64,000 nucleotides of DNA from 2-02-FULL-47-50 sp964479045 (GTDB lineage: Bacteria; Pseudomonadota; Gammaproteobacteria; Eutrophobiales; Eutrophobiaceae), in contig CAYZJI010000010.1 in assembly GCA_964479045.1 (NCBI GenBank), forward strand, positions 26,190-90,189. Reading direction: 5' to 3'. The notes beneath the pieces were generated by a model. That model was not told the DNA's origin. It worked only from the letters and a program-made list of their open reading frames with translations, and made no database searches. A program made the position numbers and the translations under genes. This document shows positions 40,292 through 49,354 of the stretch, piece by piece (position 1 is the first letter of the stretch; the number at the start of each line of letters is the position of its first letter).

Positions 40292-42520
40292 TTAACCCGC
40301 CTTACGTACCGGCGCAATACCTGCTTTTGCAGCTTGCTGCCGGATTTGTGCATCCACGACCGCCAGCGCACTCACATTAAGAATACGGCGTACCGTCGAT
40401 GAAGGTGTAAGGATATGCACCGGTTGTTTGAGTCCGAGCAGGACCGGCCCGATGCTGGTCGCATCACCCAGTACCTTGATCAAATCATAGGCAATCTTGG
40501 CGGCATCAAGATTGGGCATAATCAATAAATTGGCACTCCCGCGCAATTTGCTGTCCGGCAACACCACGTTGCGAATACTTTCCATCAACGCCGCATCGGC
40601 CCGCATTTGCCCATGGATGTCCAGTTCAGGTGCACGCTTTTTAATGAGCGCGAATGCTTCTGCCATTTTATTACCGGCATTTGAATGGCTGCTGACATGA
40701 TTTGAAGCCGACAATAACGCCACTTTCGGTGTAATGCCAAAACGCCGCACACCTTCCGCTGCCAGCAAGGTGATATTGGCAATCTGCTCAGCATCCGGAT
40801 TGGGCGTCACGGCGGTGTCCGCGATAAAAAACACGCCTTTTTTCAACATCACGATGTTCATGGCCGCTGCCTGCCCGGCCTCAGGCAATACTCCCAGCTC
40901 ATTAATCACATCCTGCAGATGTTCATGATACTGCCCGACGGTGCCGCAGATGAGCCCGTCCGCCTGTTTATGCGTAATCATCCGGGCACCAATCCGGGTG
41001 GTTGATAATTGAGCAGCATCCGGTTCCACTATCTCAACATCCACACCCATCCTTAATCTCAATCCCAGCTGTTTGATTTTCTCCTCTATCACAGCAGACC
41101 GGCCGATGATGATCGGTTTGGCAATTTCTTCATCCAGCAACGCCTGTACCGTACGCAGGATTTTGGGTTCTTCGCCTTCCGCATACACGAGCCGCATCGG
41201 ATGCTGCTGGGCCCGTTCAAACACCGGCTTCATCAGCATTACGGATTCATAGACATAGCGCTGTAATTCATCACGATAGGCTTCCATGTCAGCGATCGGG
41301 CGTGATGCCACACCACTATCCATCGCAGCCTGGGCTGCGGCCGGTGCGAGTTTCATCATCAAACGCGGATCAAACGGTTTGGGGATCAGGTATTCCGGCC
41401 CAAATTTCAACTCTACACCGCCATAAGCCGTCACCACTGTATCCGGTGCTTCTTCCATGGCCAGTTCCGCCAATGCACGCACACAGGCAATTTCCATTTC
41501 ATTGGTGATCTTGGTAGCGCCGGCATCCAGCGCGCCGCGGAAGATAAACGGAAAACACAATACATTGTTGACCTGATTGGGATAATCCGATCGACCGGTG
41601 GCAATGATCGCATCCGGGCGCACCGCCTTGACTTCCTCCGGCAAAATTTCAGGAACCGGATTGGCCAGTGCCATGATGATCGGCCGCTCGGCCATGTTTC
41701 TGATCATGTCCTGCTTGAGTACACCCGGACCCGACAGACCGAGAAAAATGTCCGCACCCTCCAGCGCTTCATTCAACGTTCTGGCCTTGGTATCACTCGC
41801 AAACATTTTCTTGTGCGGGTTAAGACCGCCCGGCCGTTTGAGATGAATCAGGCCATCGCGATCAAACCCGATAATATTTTCTTTTTTGAGACCCAGCTTC
41901 AATAACAACTTCAGGCAAGCGATGCCGGAAGCACCCACGCCGGTGGTGACCAGTTTGACCTCTTCGATTTTTTTATTGACGATGCGTAACGCATTGGTGA
42001 TCGCCGCACCGACTATGATCGCAGTACCATGCTGATCATCATGAAAGATGGGAATGTTCATGCGCTGGCGCAGTTTGCCTTCCACCATGAAACATTCCGG
42101 TGATTTGATATCTTCCAGATTAATGCCACCGAAGGTCGGTTCGAGGCTGGCAATGATCTCAACGAGTTTGTCCGGATCGTTTTCATTGATCTCGATATCA
42201 AACACATCAATGCCGGCAAATTTCTTGAACAACACTGCTTTGCCTTCCATCACCGGTTTGGCCGCGAGCGGCCCGATATCACCGAGCCCCAGTACTGCCG
42301 TACCGTTGGTAATCACCGCCACCAGATTGGAGCGCGAGGTAAACTCTGTGACCTTCGAGGGATCAGTCGCAATAATCTTGCAGGGTTCCGCCACACCGGG
42401 ACTGTAGGCCAGCGCCAGATCACGCTGGTTGGCGAGAGGTTTGGTAACAGCGATTTCTATCTTGCCGGGTTTGGGATAACGGTGATAATCAAGTGCGTTT
42501 TTTTCAGAATCTTCAGCCAT
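40292..42520 (-). CDS. maeB: NADP-dependent malic enzyme (hybrid with phosphotransacetylase domain)
   Basis: Oxidative decarboxylation of malate to pyruvate with NADP(H). The 742-residue protein matches the hybrid family. The malic enzyme part (about 1-430) has AYSPGVAEPC, GTAVLGLGDIGPLA, HDDQHGTA, the nucleotide fold VTTGVGASGIACLKLL and ANPVPEI. The C-terminal phosphotransacetylase-like part (about 430-742) usually acts as an allosteric acetyl-CoA sensor. ATG start. A heptanucleotide repeat array lies upstream, between it and ffh. Confidence 0.96.
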   Translation of the reverse strand: MAEDSEKNALDYHRYPKPGKIEIAVTKPLANQRDLALAYSPGVAEPCKIIATDPSKVTEFTSRSNLVAVITNGTAVLGLGDIGPLAAKPVMEGKAVLFKKFAGIDVFDIEINENDPDKLVEIIASLEPTFGGINLEDIKSPECFMVEGKLRQRMNIPIFHDDQHGTAIIVGAAITNALRIVNKKIEEVKLVTTGVGASGIACLKLLLKLGLKKENIIGFDRDGLIHLKRPGGLNPHKKMFASDTKARTLNEALEGADIFLGLSGPGVLKQDMIRNMAERPIIMALANPVPEILPEEVKAVRPDAIIATGRSDYPNQVNNVLCFPFIFRGALDAGATKITNEMEIACVRALAELAMEEAPDTVVTAYGGVELKFGPEYLIPKPFDPRLMMKLAPAAAQAAMDSGVASRPIADMEAYRDELQRYVYESVMLMKPVFERAQQHPMRLVYAEGEEPKILRTVQALLDEEIAKPIIIGRSAVIEEKIKQLGLRLRMGVDVEIVEPDAAQLSTTRIGARMITHKQADGLICGTVGQYHEHLQDVINELGVLPEAGQAAAMNIVMLKKGVFFIADTAVTPNPDAEQIANITLLAAEGVRRFGITPKVALLSASNHVSSHSNAGNKMAEAFALIKKRAPELDIHGQMRADAALMESIRNVVLPDSKLRGSANLLIMPNLDAAKIAYDLIKVLGDATSIGPVLLGLKQPVHILTPSSTVRRILNVSALAVVDAQIRQQAAKAGIAPVRKAG

Positions 42521-42611
42521 ACATTAAAAAACATCGTTCAGGGTTATGAACAATGCTAATACAGATCAGGTGAAAATTCATGTAAATTCTTAAGTAGAAA
42601 GGATTTTATAC

Positions 42612-42667
42612 GTATCTCGTGAAGCGTGAAACGACGTTCGAGATACGCTTCACGAACAACGCTTCAC
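42612..42667. repeat. Phased heptanucleotide array (GTGAAGC/GTATCTC class) between maeB and ffh
   Basis: Eight perfectly phased 7-mers, all starting G and ending C: GTATCTC, GTGAAGC, GTGAAAC, GACGTTC, GAGATAC, GCTTCAC, GAACAAC, GCTTCAC. The second half contains the exact reverse complements of units in the first half. It begins 91 nt from the maeB start and ends 4 nt before the ffh stop. Confidence 0.92.
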
Positions 42668-42671
42668 TATC

Positions 42672-44036
42672 TTAAAAAGGCATTCCACCCGGTGGCAGTT
42701 TGCCACCCATGCCGCGCAAGAATTTCTTCATACCGCCTTTGCCGGACATGCGCTTCATCATCTTCTGCATCTGATCGAACTGTTTCAGCAGACGATTTAC
42801 ATCCTGGATCTGTGTGCCGGAGCCAGTGGCGATACGTTTCTTGCGCGAGCCGTTGATGACATCCGGTTTGCGCCGTTCCTGCAGGGTCATGGAATTGATG
42901 ATTGCTTCAAGCTTGATGAATTCCTTGTTGCCTTTTTCCATGTCGATCTTCTGCTGCAAACCGGAAATGCCCGGCAACTTGTCGATCAAATTACCCAGCC
43001 CGCCCATGCTGCGCATCTGCTGTAACTGGTCCTTGAAATCATCCAGTGTGAAACGCTTGCCCTGTTGAATCTTTTTGGCGATCTCCTGGGCCTTGCCCTT
43101 GTCGGCCTTGCGTTCCACTTCTTCGATGAGACTCAACACATCGCCCATGCCGAGGATACGCGAAGCCACCCGATCCGGATGGAACGGTGTCAGTGCCGTG
43201 GTCTTCTCACCGGTACCCATGAATTTGATCGGCTTGCCGGTGACCTGCCGCACGGACAGCGCTGCACCGCCGCGCGCATCACCATCGGTTTTGGTGAGCA
43301 CCACACCCGTTAATGGCAAAGCATCATTGAATGCTTTTGCAGCATTGACCGCATCCTGACCCATCATGCTGTCGATGACGAACAATGTTTCTACCGGTTT
43401 CAGTGCTGCATGCACGCGCTGGATTTCCTGCATCATCTCCGCATCCACATGCAGACGGCCGGCGCTGTCCACGATCAACACATCGGCAAAATGTTTGCGT
43501 GCTGTTTCTATCGCTTGTGTGGCAATTTTTACCGGATCCTGATCGATTGCACTCGGAATGAATTCCGCACCCACCTGACTGGACAGTGTGTTTAATTGAT
43601 CAATGGCCGCAGGCCGGTAAATATCACAACTCACCACTGCGACTTTCTTGTTCAGGGTTTCTTTCAGATAACGCGCGAGCTTGGCTACCGTGGTAGTTTT
43701 ACCCGCACCCTGCAAACCCGCCACCAGAATAATCGCTGGTGGTTGGGTGCTGAGATTCAAACCGGCATTTTGTTCCCCCATGAGCCGGATCAACTCCTGC
43801 TGCACGATGCGGATTAACGCCTGCCCCGGTGTAAGACTTGTGGCTACTTCCTGTCCCAATGCCCGTGTACGTACATGTTCAATAAACTCCTTCACCACCG
43901 GCAGGGCCACATCGGCTTCCAGCAGGGCCATGCGCACATCGCGCAATGTGGCCGCAATATTTTCTTCACTCAAACGCCCCTGACCGCGCAGGTCTTTGAT
44001 GACGCGTTCAAACCGTTCTGATATGGTTTCAAACAT
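42672..44036 (-). CDS. ffh: Signal recognition particle protein Ffh
   Basis: SRP54 GTPase that binds 4.5S RNA and signal sequences and docks with FtsY. At 454 residues it has an N domain, G motifs GLQGAGKTTT, DSAGRL and TKTDGDARGG, and a methionine-rich M domain with GSGTQIQDVNRLL and a C-terminal KFLRGMGG. Divergent from the CcsA-like gene with only 32 nt between, so the promoters must overlap coding sequence or lie close together. Confidence 0.98.
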   Translation of the reverse strand: MFETISERFERVIKDLRGQGRLSEENIAATLRDVRMALLEADVALPVVKEFIEHVRTRALGQEVATSLTPGQALIRIVQQELIRLMGEQNAGLNLSTQPPAIILVAGLQGAGKTTTVAKLARYLKETLNKKVAVVSCDIYRPAAIDQLNTLSSQVGAEFIPSAIDQDPVKIATQAIETARKHFADVLIVDSAGRLHVDAEMMQEIQRVHAALKPVETLFVIDSMMGQDAVNAAKAFNDALPLTGVVLTKTDGDARGGAALSVRQVTGKPIKFMGTGEKTTALTPFHPDRVASRILGMGDVLSLIEEVERKADKGKAQEIAKKIQQGKRFTLDDFKDQLQQMRSMGGLGNLIDKLPGISGLQQKIDMEKGNKEFIKLEAIINSMTLQERRKPDVINGSRKKRIATGSGTQIQDVNRLLKQFDQMQKMMKRMSGKGGMKKFLRGMGGKLPPGGMPF

Positions 44037-44068
44037 AACTATTTTTAGTTCCGGGAATAATAAACAGC

Positions 44069-44878
44069 ATGGGTAATATTCTGGGTATAGGCGCGGTTAT
44101 TCTGTACGCGCTGGCGACATATAAACTGGTTTCCAGACTCATGCATCCTGATCGGGAGGGACAGATGCCGTTCCGTCCGGTCTTTTTTGGCCTGGGTTAC
44201 GCCGCGCTCATGCTCCACGCGCTGGTAGTATATCAAAACATCAGTACCGCATCGGGACTGAACCTCGGCTTTTATAACGCCCTTTCGCTGACGAGCTGGT
44301 GTGTGGCCTTGTTTGTTCTGTTTACCGCGTTATTCCGGCCGCTGGAAAATCTCGCTGTTATCATTTTTCCCATGACCATACTGGCGCTGCTGCTCGACCT
44401 TTTCCTCACCAGCAGCCGCATTTTGCCGGATGAGGCACCGGCGGGGCTGGTGGTACATGTGATTCTCTCCATCTGTGCCTACAGCCTGCTCACCATCGCC
44501 GCATTACAGGCCCTGCTGCTGGCGTTACAACACCGGCAGATTGCGAACAAACATCCGGCCAGCATCATGCGCCTGCCACCCATGCAAATCATGGATGACC
44601 TGCTGATCCAGATCATCGCCATCGGTTTCTTCATGCTGAGCCTGAGCCTCGCCACAGGTTTTATGTTCCTGAATGACATCTTTGGCCAGCATCTGGCCCA
44701 TAAAACCATCCTTTCCATACTGGCCTGGATTATCTTCGGCATATTGCTCTGGGGACGCTGGGCCCGGGGCTGGCGCGGGAAGACCGCCATCCGCTGGACG
44801 CTGGGCGGTTTTGCGGCGCTGCTTCTGGCTTACTTCGGCACTAAAATTGTATTGGAACTAATCCTGAAAAGAGTTTAA
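44069..44878 (+). CDS. CcsA/YpjD-like cytochrome c assembly family membrane protein
   Basis: 269 residues with about eight transmembrane helices and the C-terminal region typical of inner-membrane YpjD proteins (LSILAWIIFGILLWGR, GWRGKTAIRWTLGG, LLAYFGTK). These share the CcsA/CcmC fold but lack a proven haem-handling role. A divergent position beside ffh is a common gammaproteobacterial arrangement. Confidence 0.88.
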   Translation: MGNILGIGAVILYALATYKLVSRLMHPDREGQMPFRPVFFGLGYAALMLHALVVYQNISTASGLNLGFYNALSLTSWCVALFVLFTALFRPLENLAVIIFPMTILALLLDLFLTSSRILPDEAPAGLVVHVILSICAYSLLTIAALQALLLALQHRQIANKHPASIMRLPPMQIMDDLLIQIIAIGFFMLSLSLATGFMFLNDIFGQHLAHKTILSILAWIIFGILLWGRWARGWRGKTAIRWTLGGFAALLLAYFGTKIVLELILKRV

Positions 44879-44897
44879 AAATCAGCCATTTAAACAA

Positions 44898-44918
44898 GGC
44901 TGGCCGCGCCGGCCGGCC
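44898..44918. other. GC-rich hairpin between the CcsA-like and CNNM genes
   Basis: GGCTGGCCG-cgc-CGGCCGGCC, nine pairs with one G-U. No T tract follows, so this is a weak terminator at best. Confidence 0.4.
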
Positions 44919-44988
44919 GATTCCGGCTTGACACCCCCCCGTACCTCTCACGGACAATAACGCCTCATACAGACTAAGGTAGCCTTTC

Positions 44989-46275
44989 TTGGACGATATT
45001 CCGTTATCGGTACTCTTCGGTGTACTGGCGGTGCTCATTTTGATGTCAGCCTTCTTCTCAGGCTCGGAAACCGGGATGATGGCCCTGAACCGCTACCGCC
45101 TGAAACATATGGTCAAAGCCAAACACCGGGGCGCCATGCTGGCCAATGCCCTGCTGGAAAAACCGGACCGCCTGATTGGCCTCATCCTGATCGGCAATAA
45201 CCTCGTTAACTTTCTGGCAGTGTCCGTCGCCACAGTGATTGCCGTGCGCCTGTATGGCGAGATCGGCATTGCCATCGTGCCGTTTGTCCTGACTCCCATC
45301 ATTCTGATTTTTGCAGAAATTGCACCCAAGACCTTCGCTGCAGTGAAACCGGAACGGGTGGCGTTTCCGACGGCCTATATTTTGATGCCGTTATTAAAAA
45401 TCGGTTATCCCTTCGTCTGGCTGTTCAACAAAATCAGCAATGGCATCATTTCCCTGTTTGGGATTGATGTGAATGACAAGGGCGACTCTGCACTCACCCG
45501 TGAGGAGCTGCGTACGGTCGTGCATGAAGCGGGTTCCATGATTCCGCGCCGCCATCAACGCATGTTGCTGAGCATTCTTGACCTCGAAAACGAAACTGTG
45601 GCGGACATCATGGTGCCGCGGAATGATCTGGTCGGGATTGATCTGGATGATGCACCCAGCGAGATTATCGAACAGCTCTCCCGCTGTCAGCATACCCGCC
45701 TGATTCTGTATCGTGAAAATATCGATAATATCATTGGCATGCTGCATGTACGCCACGCCCTGCGCGTAATGTCAGACACAGGCGATTTCGATCCGGCCGA
45801 TCTGGAAAAGGTCGCGACTGAACCTTATTACGTGCCGGAAAGTACGCCGCTACACAGTCAACTTCTGAATTTCCAGCGCAGCAAGAGACGCAACGGCCTG
45901 GTGGTGGATGAATATGGTGTGATACAGGGCATGGTCACGCTGGAAGACATCCTCGAAGAAATCGTGGGGGAATTCACGACTGACATACAAACCTTCAATC
46001 TCGAAATTCATGCACAGGATGATGGCACCTATATTATTGATGGCACGGCCAACATCCGCGACATTAACCGCCAACTGCACTGGCAACTTCCCTCCGACAG
46101 CGCCAAGACCCTCAATGGTTTAATCCTTGAACATCTGCAGGACATTCCCGAAGCCGGTACCAGCCTGCGCATCGGCCAGTACGCAATTGAAATCACCCAG
46201 ACCGGCGATAACGCCGTCAAAACTGCTCGCATCAGCGTGCTGGAAGCGAAGAATCTGGAATTGGAATTGCGCTAA
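44989..46275 (+). CDS. CNNM/CorC-HlyC family transporter (YfjD-like)
   Basis: 428-residue membrane protein linked to Mg/Co ion efflux. The N-terminal CNNM (DUF21) domain (about 1-190) has three to four helices and FFSGSETGMMALNRYRL. A CBS pair follows (about 205-325), with DIMVPRNDLVGIDL and NGLVVDEYGVIQGMVTLEDI. A CorC_HlyC transporter-associated domain follows (about 345-420, IDGTANIRDINRQL). TTG start 44989 has AAGGT eight bases upstream. Often found beside the CcsA-like gene and ffh. Confidence 0.92.
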   Translation: MDDIPLSVLFGVLAVLILMSAFFSGSETGMMALNRYRLKHMVKAKHRGAMLANALLEKPDRLIGLILIGNNLVNFLAVSVATVIAVRLYGEIGIAIVPFVLTPIILIFAEIAPKTFAAVKPERVAFPTAYILMPLLKIGYPFVWLFNKISNGIISLFGIDVNDKGDSALTREELRTVVHEAGSMIPRRHQRMLLSILDLENETVADIMVPRNDLVGIDLDDAPSEIIEQLSRCQHTRLILYRENIDNIIGMLHVRHALRVMSDTGDFDPADLEKVATEPYYVPESTPLHSQLLNFQRSKRRNGLVVDEYGVIQGMVTLEDILEEIVGEFTTDIQTFNLEIHAQDDGTYIIDGTANIRDINRQLHWQLPSDSAKTLNGLILEHLQDIPEAGTSLRIGQYAIEITQTGDNAVKTARISVLEAKNLELELR

Positions 46276-46305
46276 GATTGATCCATGGACAGGCAACTGA
46301 AATGA

Positions 46306-46338
46306 CTCGGTTTACCCTTTATTTTTGAAATAACCGAG
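46306..46338 (+). terminator. Stem-loop after the CNNM gene
   Basis: CTCGGTT (46306-46312) and AACCGAG (46332-46338) pair across a T-rich 19-nt loop, 30 nt after the stop. It is a possible transcript end. Confidence 0.4.
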
Positions 46339-46366
46339 CCCGTAAGGTCTGTTTACATAAGAATAA

Positions 46367-46392
46367 TAACGAGTCCAGACTATGGCTCGTTA
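46367..46392 (-). terminator. Stem-loop, probably the original radA terminator
   Basis: TAACGAG (46367-46373), a 12-nt loop, CTCGTTA (46386-46392). Read on the minus strand, the stem is followed by TTATTCTTATG. It now lies on the far side of the inserted cassette from radA, about 510 nt from the radA stop; without the cassette it would be only some 15 nt from it. Confidence 0.5.
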
Positions 46393-46400
46393 ATCACAAG

Positions 46401-46897
46401 TTAGACGTCTTCAGGAGTTATAGCGATGCCTCTGAAAGCCGCACTTCTTGCACTCATCGTTCTTGCTTTTGGAAAGGCTTCGGCAGCCGATCTAACTGAA
46501 CCAACCCGCGTTCTGAACGGCACCGTGCTTACTTACGATTACACGACCGGTCGTTCCTATCAGGTCAAGATCGAAGAGAAAGGGGTCAGCTACCGCTACC
46601 TCTCAGGCTCGAAACCAGATGCTTGGTGGGGACCGTTTCCGTATACAGCATTTGAAGTTGAGAAAGATGAGTTCATGTTGTCATGGTTCGAAGAAGGCTA
46701 TGGCGACTACGTGACCCTATTGGTCAACTTCAAGACAAAGCTCATTTACGGGAGCGCAATTCTTCGTGGCGAAGAAGTGCACTTCCATGGCGCTCGTCTG
46801 AAGTCGGTGCAGAAGCAATGACGACGTCTACCCAGCCGCTCCATCCGACGCCAAACCGCTCGCGAGGCTAGCGGTTCGTCGCGGGTGAGCGCCAGCG
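46401..46897 (+). mobile_element. Solitary integron gene cassette (497 nt) inserted between the CNNM gene and radA
   Basis: The left edge is a core site G|TTAGAC (cut between 46400 and 46401). The right edge is an attC site ending G|TT at 46897/46898. In the circular form the edges join as GTTAGAC, whose reverse complement GTCTAAC matches the attC outer box GTCTACC (46826-46832) at 6 of 7 positions. It holds one ORF with its own AGGAG, placed close to the left edge as is typical of cassettes. No integrase or second cassette is seen. The joined empty site would read CACAAG|TTATCT. Confidence 0.85.
46426..46821 (+). CDS. Cassette-borne secreted MoaF-like (lipocalin-fold) protein
   Basis: 131 residues. 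A clean Sec signal peptide (cleavage after GKASA) precedes a small beta-barrel-like domain of MoaF type: a strand with TYDYTTGRSYQVKIEEKG, then YRYLSGSKPDAWWG, PYTAFEVEKDEFMLSWFEEG and a last strand pair DYVTLLVNFKTKLIYG. Proteins of this kind are small-ligand binders or of unknown role, and this one is exported to the periplasm. AGGAG lies nine bases ahead of the ATG, 25 nt inside the cassette, and the stop is only 4 nt before attC. No promoter of its own was recognised; expression may depend on read-through from the CNNM gene. Confidence 0.75.
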   Translation: MPLKAALLALIVLAFGKASAADLTEPTRVLNGTVLTYDYTTGRSYQVKIEEKGVSYRYLSGSKPDAWWGPFPYTAFEVEKDEFMLSWFEEGYGDYVTLLVNFKTKLIYGSAILRGEEVHFHGARLKSVQKQ

Positions 46898-46903
46898 TTA
46901 TCT
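46826..46903 (+). other. attC recombination site of the gene cassette
   Basis: 78 nt with full attC architecture: R'' GTCTACC (46826-46832), a 4-nt spacer, L'' CGCTCCATCCG (46837-46847), a variable hairpin with stem AACCGCT/AGCGGTT, L' CGGGTGAGCG (46882-46891), a 5-nt spacer, R' G|TTATCT (46897). L'' and L' pair except for one unpaired extra base in L'', the extrahelical base used by IntI to choose the bottom strand. The last bases overlap the radA stop codon (46902-46904). Confidence 0.85.
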
Positions 46904-48266
46904 ATACTCGATCCAACGCATCCTGCAGTCGTTTTACTACCGTAATCTTTAGTCCTTTAATTCCCTGCTTGGGAGCATTGCCCGGTGGCACGAGAGCTTG
47001 TTTGAATCCGTGTTTGACGGCTTCCTGCAAGCGTTCCGGGCCATTCTGGATGGGTCGGATTTCGCCGGCGAGGCCGACTTCTCCAAACACTACCAGATCT
47101 TCCGGCAAGGGTTTGTTGTTGAGACTGGAAACCACAGCGAGAACCACAGCAAGATCAGCCGCCGTTTCCGTAATGCGGACACCACCGACAATATTAATAA
47201 ACACATCCTGATTGTAGGTCGCAATGCCACCATGCCGGTGCAATACCGCTAGCAACATCGCGAGGCGGTTTTGCTCAAGCCCGACCGAAACACGGCGCGG
47301 ATTACTGAGGTGAGATTCATCCACCAAAGCCTGCACTTCCACGAGTAACGGCCGCGTACCTTCACGCGTGACCATGACCACACTGCCCGCTACGCGCTGT
47401 TCATGTCTGGAAATAAAGATGGCGGAAGGATTGCTGACTTCACGTAGACCTTTGTCCGTCATGGCAAATACGCCCAGTTCGTTTACGGCACCGTAACGGT
47501 TCTTCACCGCGCGAATCACACGATAACGGCTGCCGGCGTCGCCTTCAAAATACAACACGGTATCGACCATGTGTTCGAGCACGCGCGGCCCGGCGAGCGT
47601 GCCTTCCTTGGTTACATGACCAATCAGGACAACCGTAGTGTTGGTCTGCTTGGCATAACGTACCAGTTGTGCCGCACATTCACGCACCTGTGCAACAGCA
47701 CCCGGCGCAGATTGCAGCAGTTCGGTATATATCGTCTGGATGGAATCAATCACCAGCAAGCCGGGTTTTTCCTGTGCGGCGACGGACAACACCCGTTCCA
47801 GATTATTTTCCGTGAGCAACCGGATTTTGTTCAGTGACAGGCCGAGGCGTTTGCCGCGCAGGCTGATCTGTTGTGCAGATTCTTCACCAGAAACATACAA
47901 CGAATTGATGTCGGTGGACTTCTGGATGGCTTCGATGACCTGAATCAGCAAGGTGGATTTGCCGATGCCAGGATCACCACCGAGCAGCAACACCGAACCG
48001 GTCACGAGACCGCCGCCGATGGCGCGATCCAGTTCCGCCATGCCGGTAGTCACGCGATCGGCATCTTCACTGCTGATGGCATTCAGAAAATGCACTTCGG
48101 CCGGGGCGGACTGATGTTCCTGGAAACGCGATGATTTGGACGTTGTGCCGGCAACGATGATTTCACTCAAGGTGTTCCACGCGAGGCAATCGGGGCATTG
48201 CCCTGTCCACTTCGGTGCTGTGCCGCCACACTCACTGCACTGGAACTGGACTTTTGCCTTGGCCAT
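46902..48266 (-). CDS. radA: DNA repair protein RadA
   Basis: RecA-related, DnaB-type branch-migration helicase in recombination. The 454-residue protein has an N-terminal C4 zinc finger (CSECGGTAPKWTGQCPDC), Walker A GGDPGIGKSTL, the RadA-specific KNRYGAVNE motif, and a C-terminal Lon-protease-like domain (EVQALVD, GGVRITETAADLAV, GEVGLAGEIR). ATG 48266 is preferred over GTG 48275 because AAGGAG is about 10 nt from the ATG but only 1-2 nt from the GTG. The integron cassette ends right at its stop. Confidence 0.97.
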   Translation of the reverse strand: MAKAKVQFQCSECGGTAPKWTGQCPDCLAWNTLSEIIVAGTTSKSSRFQEHQSAPAEVHFLNAISSEDADRVTTGMAELDRAIGGGLVTGSVLLLGGDPGIGKSTLLIQVIEAIQKSTDINSLYVSGEESAQQISLRGKRLGLSLNKIRLLTENNLERVLSVAAQEKPGLLVIDSIQTIYTELLQSAPGAVAQVRECAAQLVRYAKQTNTTVVLIGHVTKEGTLAGPRVLEHMVDTVLYFEGDAGSRYRVIRAVKNRYGAVNELGVFAMTDKGLREVSNPSAIFISRHEQRVAGSVVMVTREGTRPLLVEVQALVDESHLSNPRRVSVGLEQNRLAMLLAVLHRHGGIATYNQDVFINIVGGVRITETAADLAVVLAVVSSLNNKPLPEDLVVFGEVGLAGEIRPIQNGPERLQEAVKHGFKQALVPPGNAPKQGIKGLKITVVKRLQDALDRV

Positions 48267-48271
48267 AAATT

Positions 48272-49354
48272 TCACTCTCCTTGTTCAATAAACTTCAGAC
48301 GTTTATGCACACCACAAAGTAATTCATAAGGAATCGTGCCGGCATGGGCGGCGATTTCTTCCACCGGCAGTCCTTCGCCCCATAACACAACTGAATCGCC
48401 GACTTTTGCTTTGGGTTGCTTGCGCAGATCGACAATCAGCATGTCCATGGACGCGCGTCCAATCAGGGTTACACGTTCATTATTCACCAGTACCGGCGTA
48501 CCGGATGGTGCATGACGTGGATAACCATCGCCATAACCGGCTGCGACCACACCCACCGGCATATCTTCGGGACAGCGCCAGGTGGCGCCATAACCGACCG
48601 GTTCGTTGGCTTTTAATCGTTTCACGGCAATGAGTTTTGATTCAAGCGTCATCACCGGTTGCAGACCTTCCTGCAGTCCTGTGCTGTCACTCAAGGGTGA
48701 AACGCCATAAAGCATCAGACCGGGCCGTACCCAGTCAGCATGCGTATCCGGGAAAGCAATGATGCCGGCGGAATTCGCAATCGTTCGCACTCCATTAATT
48801 GCACCACAGACATCAGCAAAACACTTCAATTGCTCTGCGGTCATCGGATTGTTCCGTTCATTGGCAGATGCCAGGTGGGTCATCAACCGGATATCGGCAT
48901 GCACAGACGGGCAATTCCTGAGCCGCTGCCATACATCAGAAAACAGTTCCGGCAGGAATCCCAGACGATGCATGCCACTGTCAATCTTGAGCCAGACCCT
49001 GAGTGGTTGCGGCAGACGCGTGCTTTCCAGCATTTCCACCTGACTTACATCATGCACCACGATATCCAGATCGAGTGCGCGGATTTCCGTTAACTCAGCC
49101 GCTGAATAATGGCCTTCGAGCAAAATGATCGGTTGTTGAATTCCGGCCGTGCGTAACTGGCGGGCTTCTTCAAGGCAGGCCACACCGAAGGCATCCGCAT
49201 TGGAAAGTGCTTTGGCCACACGGGTGATGCCATGACCATAGGCATCGGCCTTGACGATGGCCATGACCTGCGCGCGTGGCGCGAGCGTGCGCACCCGGTT
49301 GAGGTTATGCCGTAATGCGTTGAGATTGATAACGACCCGCGACGGACGTGTCAT
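48272..49354 (-). CDS. alr: Alanine racemase
   Basis: PLP enzyme making D-alanine for peptidoglycan. At 360 residues, the PLP lysine is K35 in AIVKADAYGHG. Also present are ACLEEARQLR, LKIDSGMHRLGF, RPGLMLYGVSP, VGYGATW and GRASMDMLIVDL. The start overlaps the dnaB stop (ATGA), and the gene ends 5 nt before the radA ATG, forming a dnaB-alr-radA operon. Confidence 0.97.
   Translation of the reverse strand: MTRPSRVVINLNALRHNLNRVRTLAPRAQVMAIVKADAYGHGITRVAKALSNADAFGVACLEEARQLRTAGIQQPIILLEGHYSAAELTEIRALDLDIVVHDVSQVEMLESTRLPQPLRVWLKIDSGMHRLGFLPELFSDVWQRLRNCPSVHADIRLMTHLASANERNNPMTAEQLKCFADVCGAINGVRTIANSAGIIAFPDTHADWVRPGLMLYGVSPLSDSTGLQEGLQPVMTLESKLIAVKRLKANEPVGYGATWRCPEDMPVGVVAAGYGDGYPRHAPSGTPVLVNNERVTLIGRASMDMLIVDLRKQPKAKVGDSVVLWGEGLPVEEIAAHAGTIPYELLCGVHKRLKFIEQGE

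Noticed and set aside
44898..44918. Rho-independent terminator after the CcsA-like gene
   Set aside because: The stem is good, but no T tract follows on either strand.
46341..46400. Possible second attC site upstream of the cassette (GTCT... and a TAACGAG/CTCGTTA stem)
   Set aside because: The outer box and inner boxes do not fit attC spacing or complementarity; the stem fits a terminator for radA better.
46403..46416. AGACGTCTTCAGGA shared with the palindrome after aguB at 39701-39714
   Set aside because: Part of the match is a self-complementary core plus a Shine-Dalgarno-like AGGA. Two occurrences are not enough to claim a mobile repeat.
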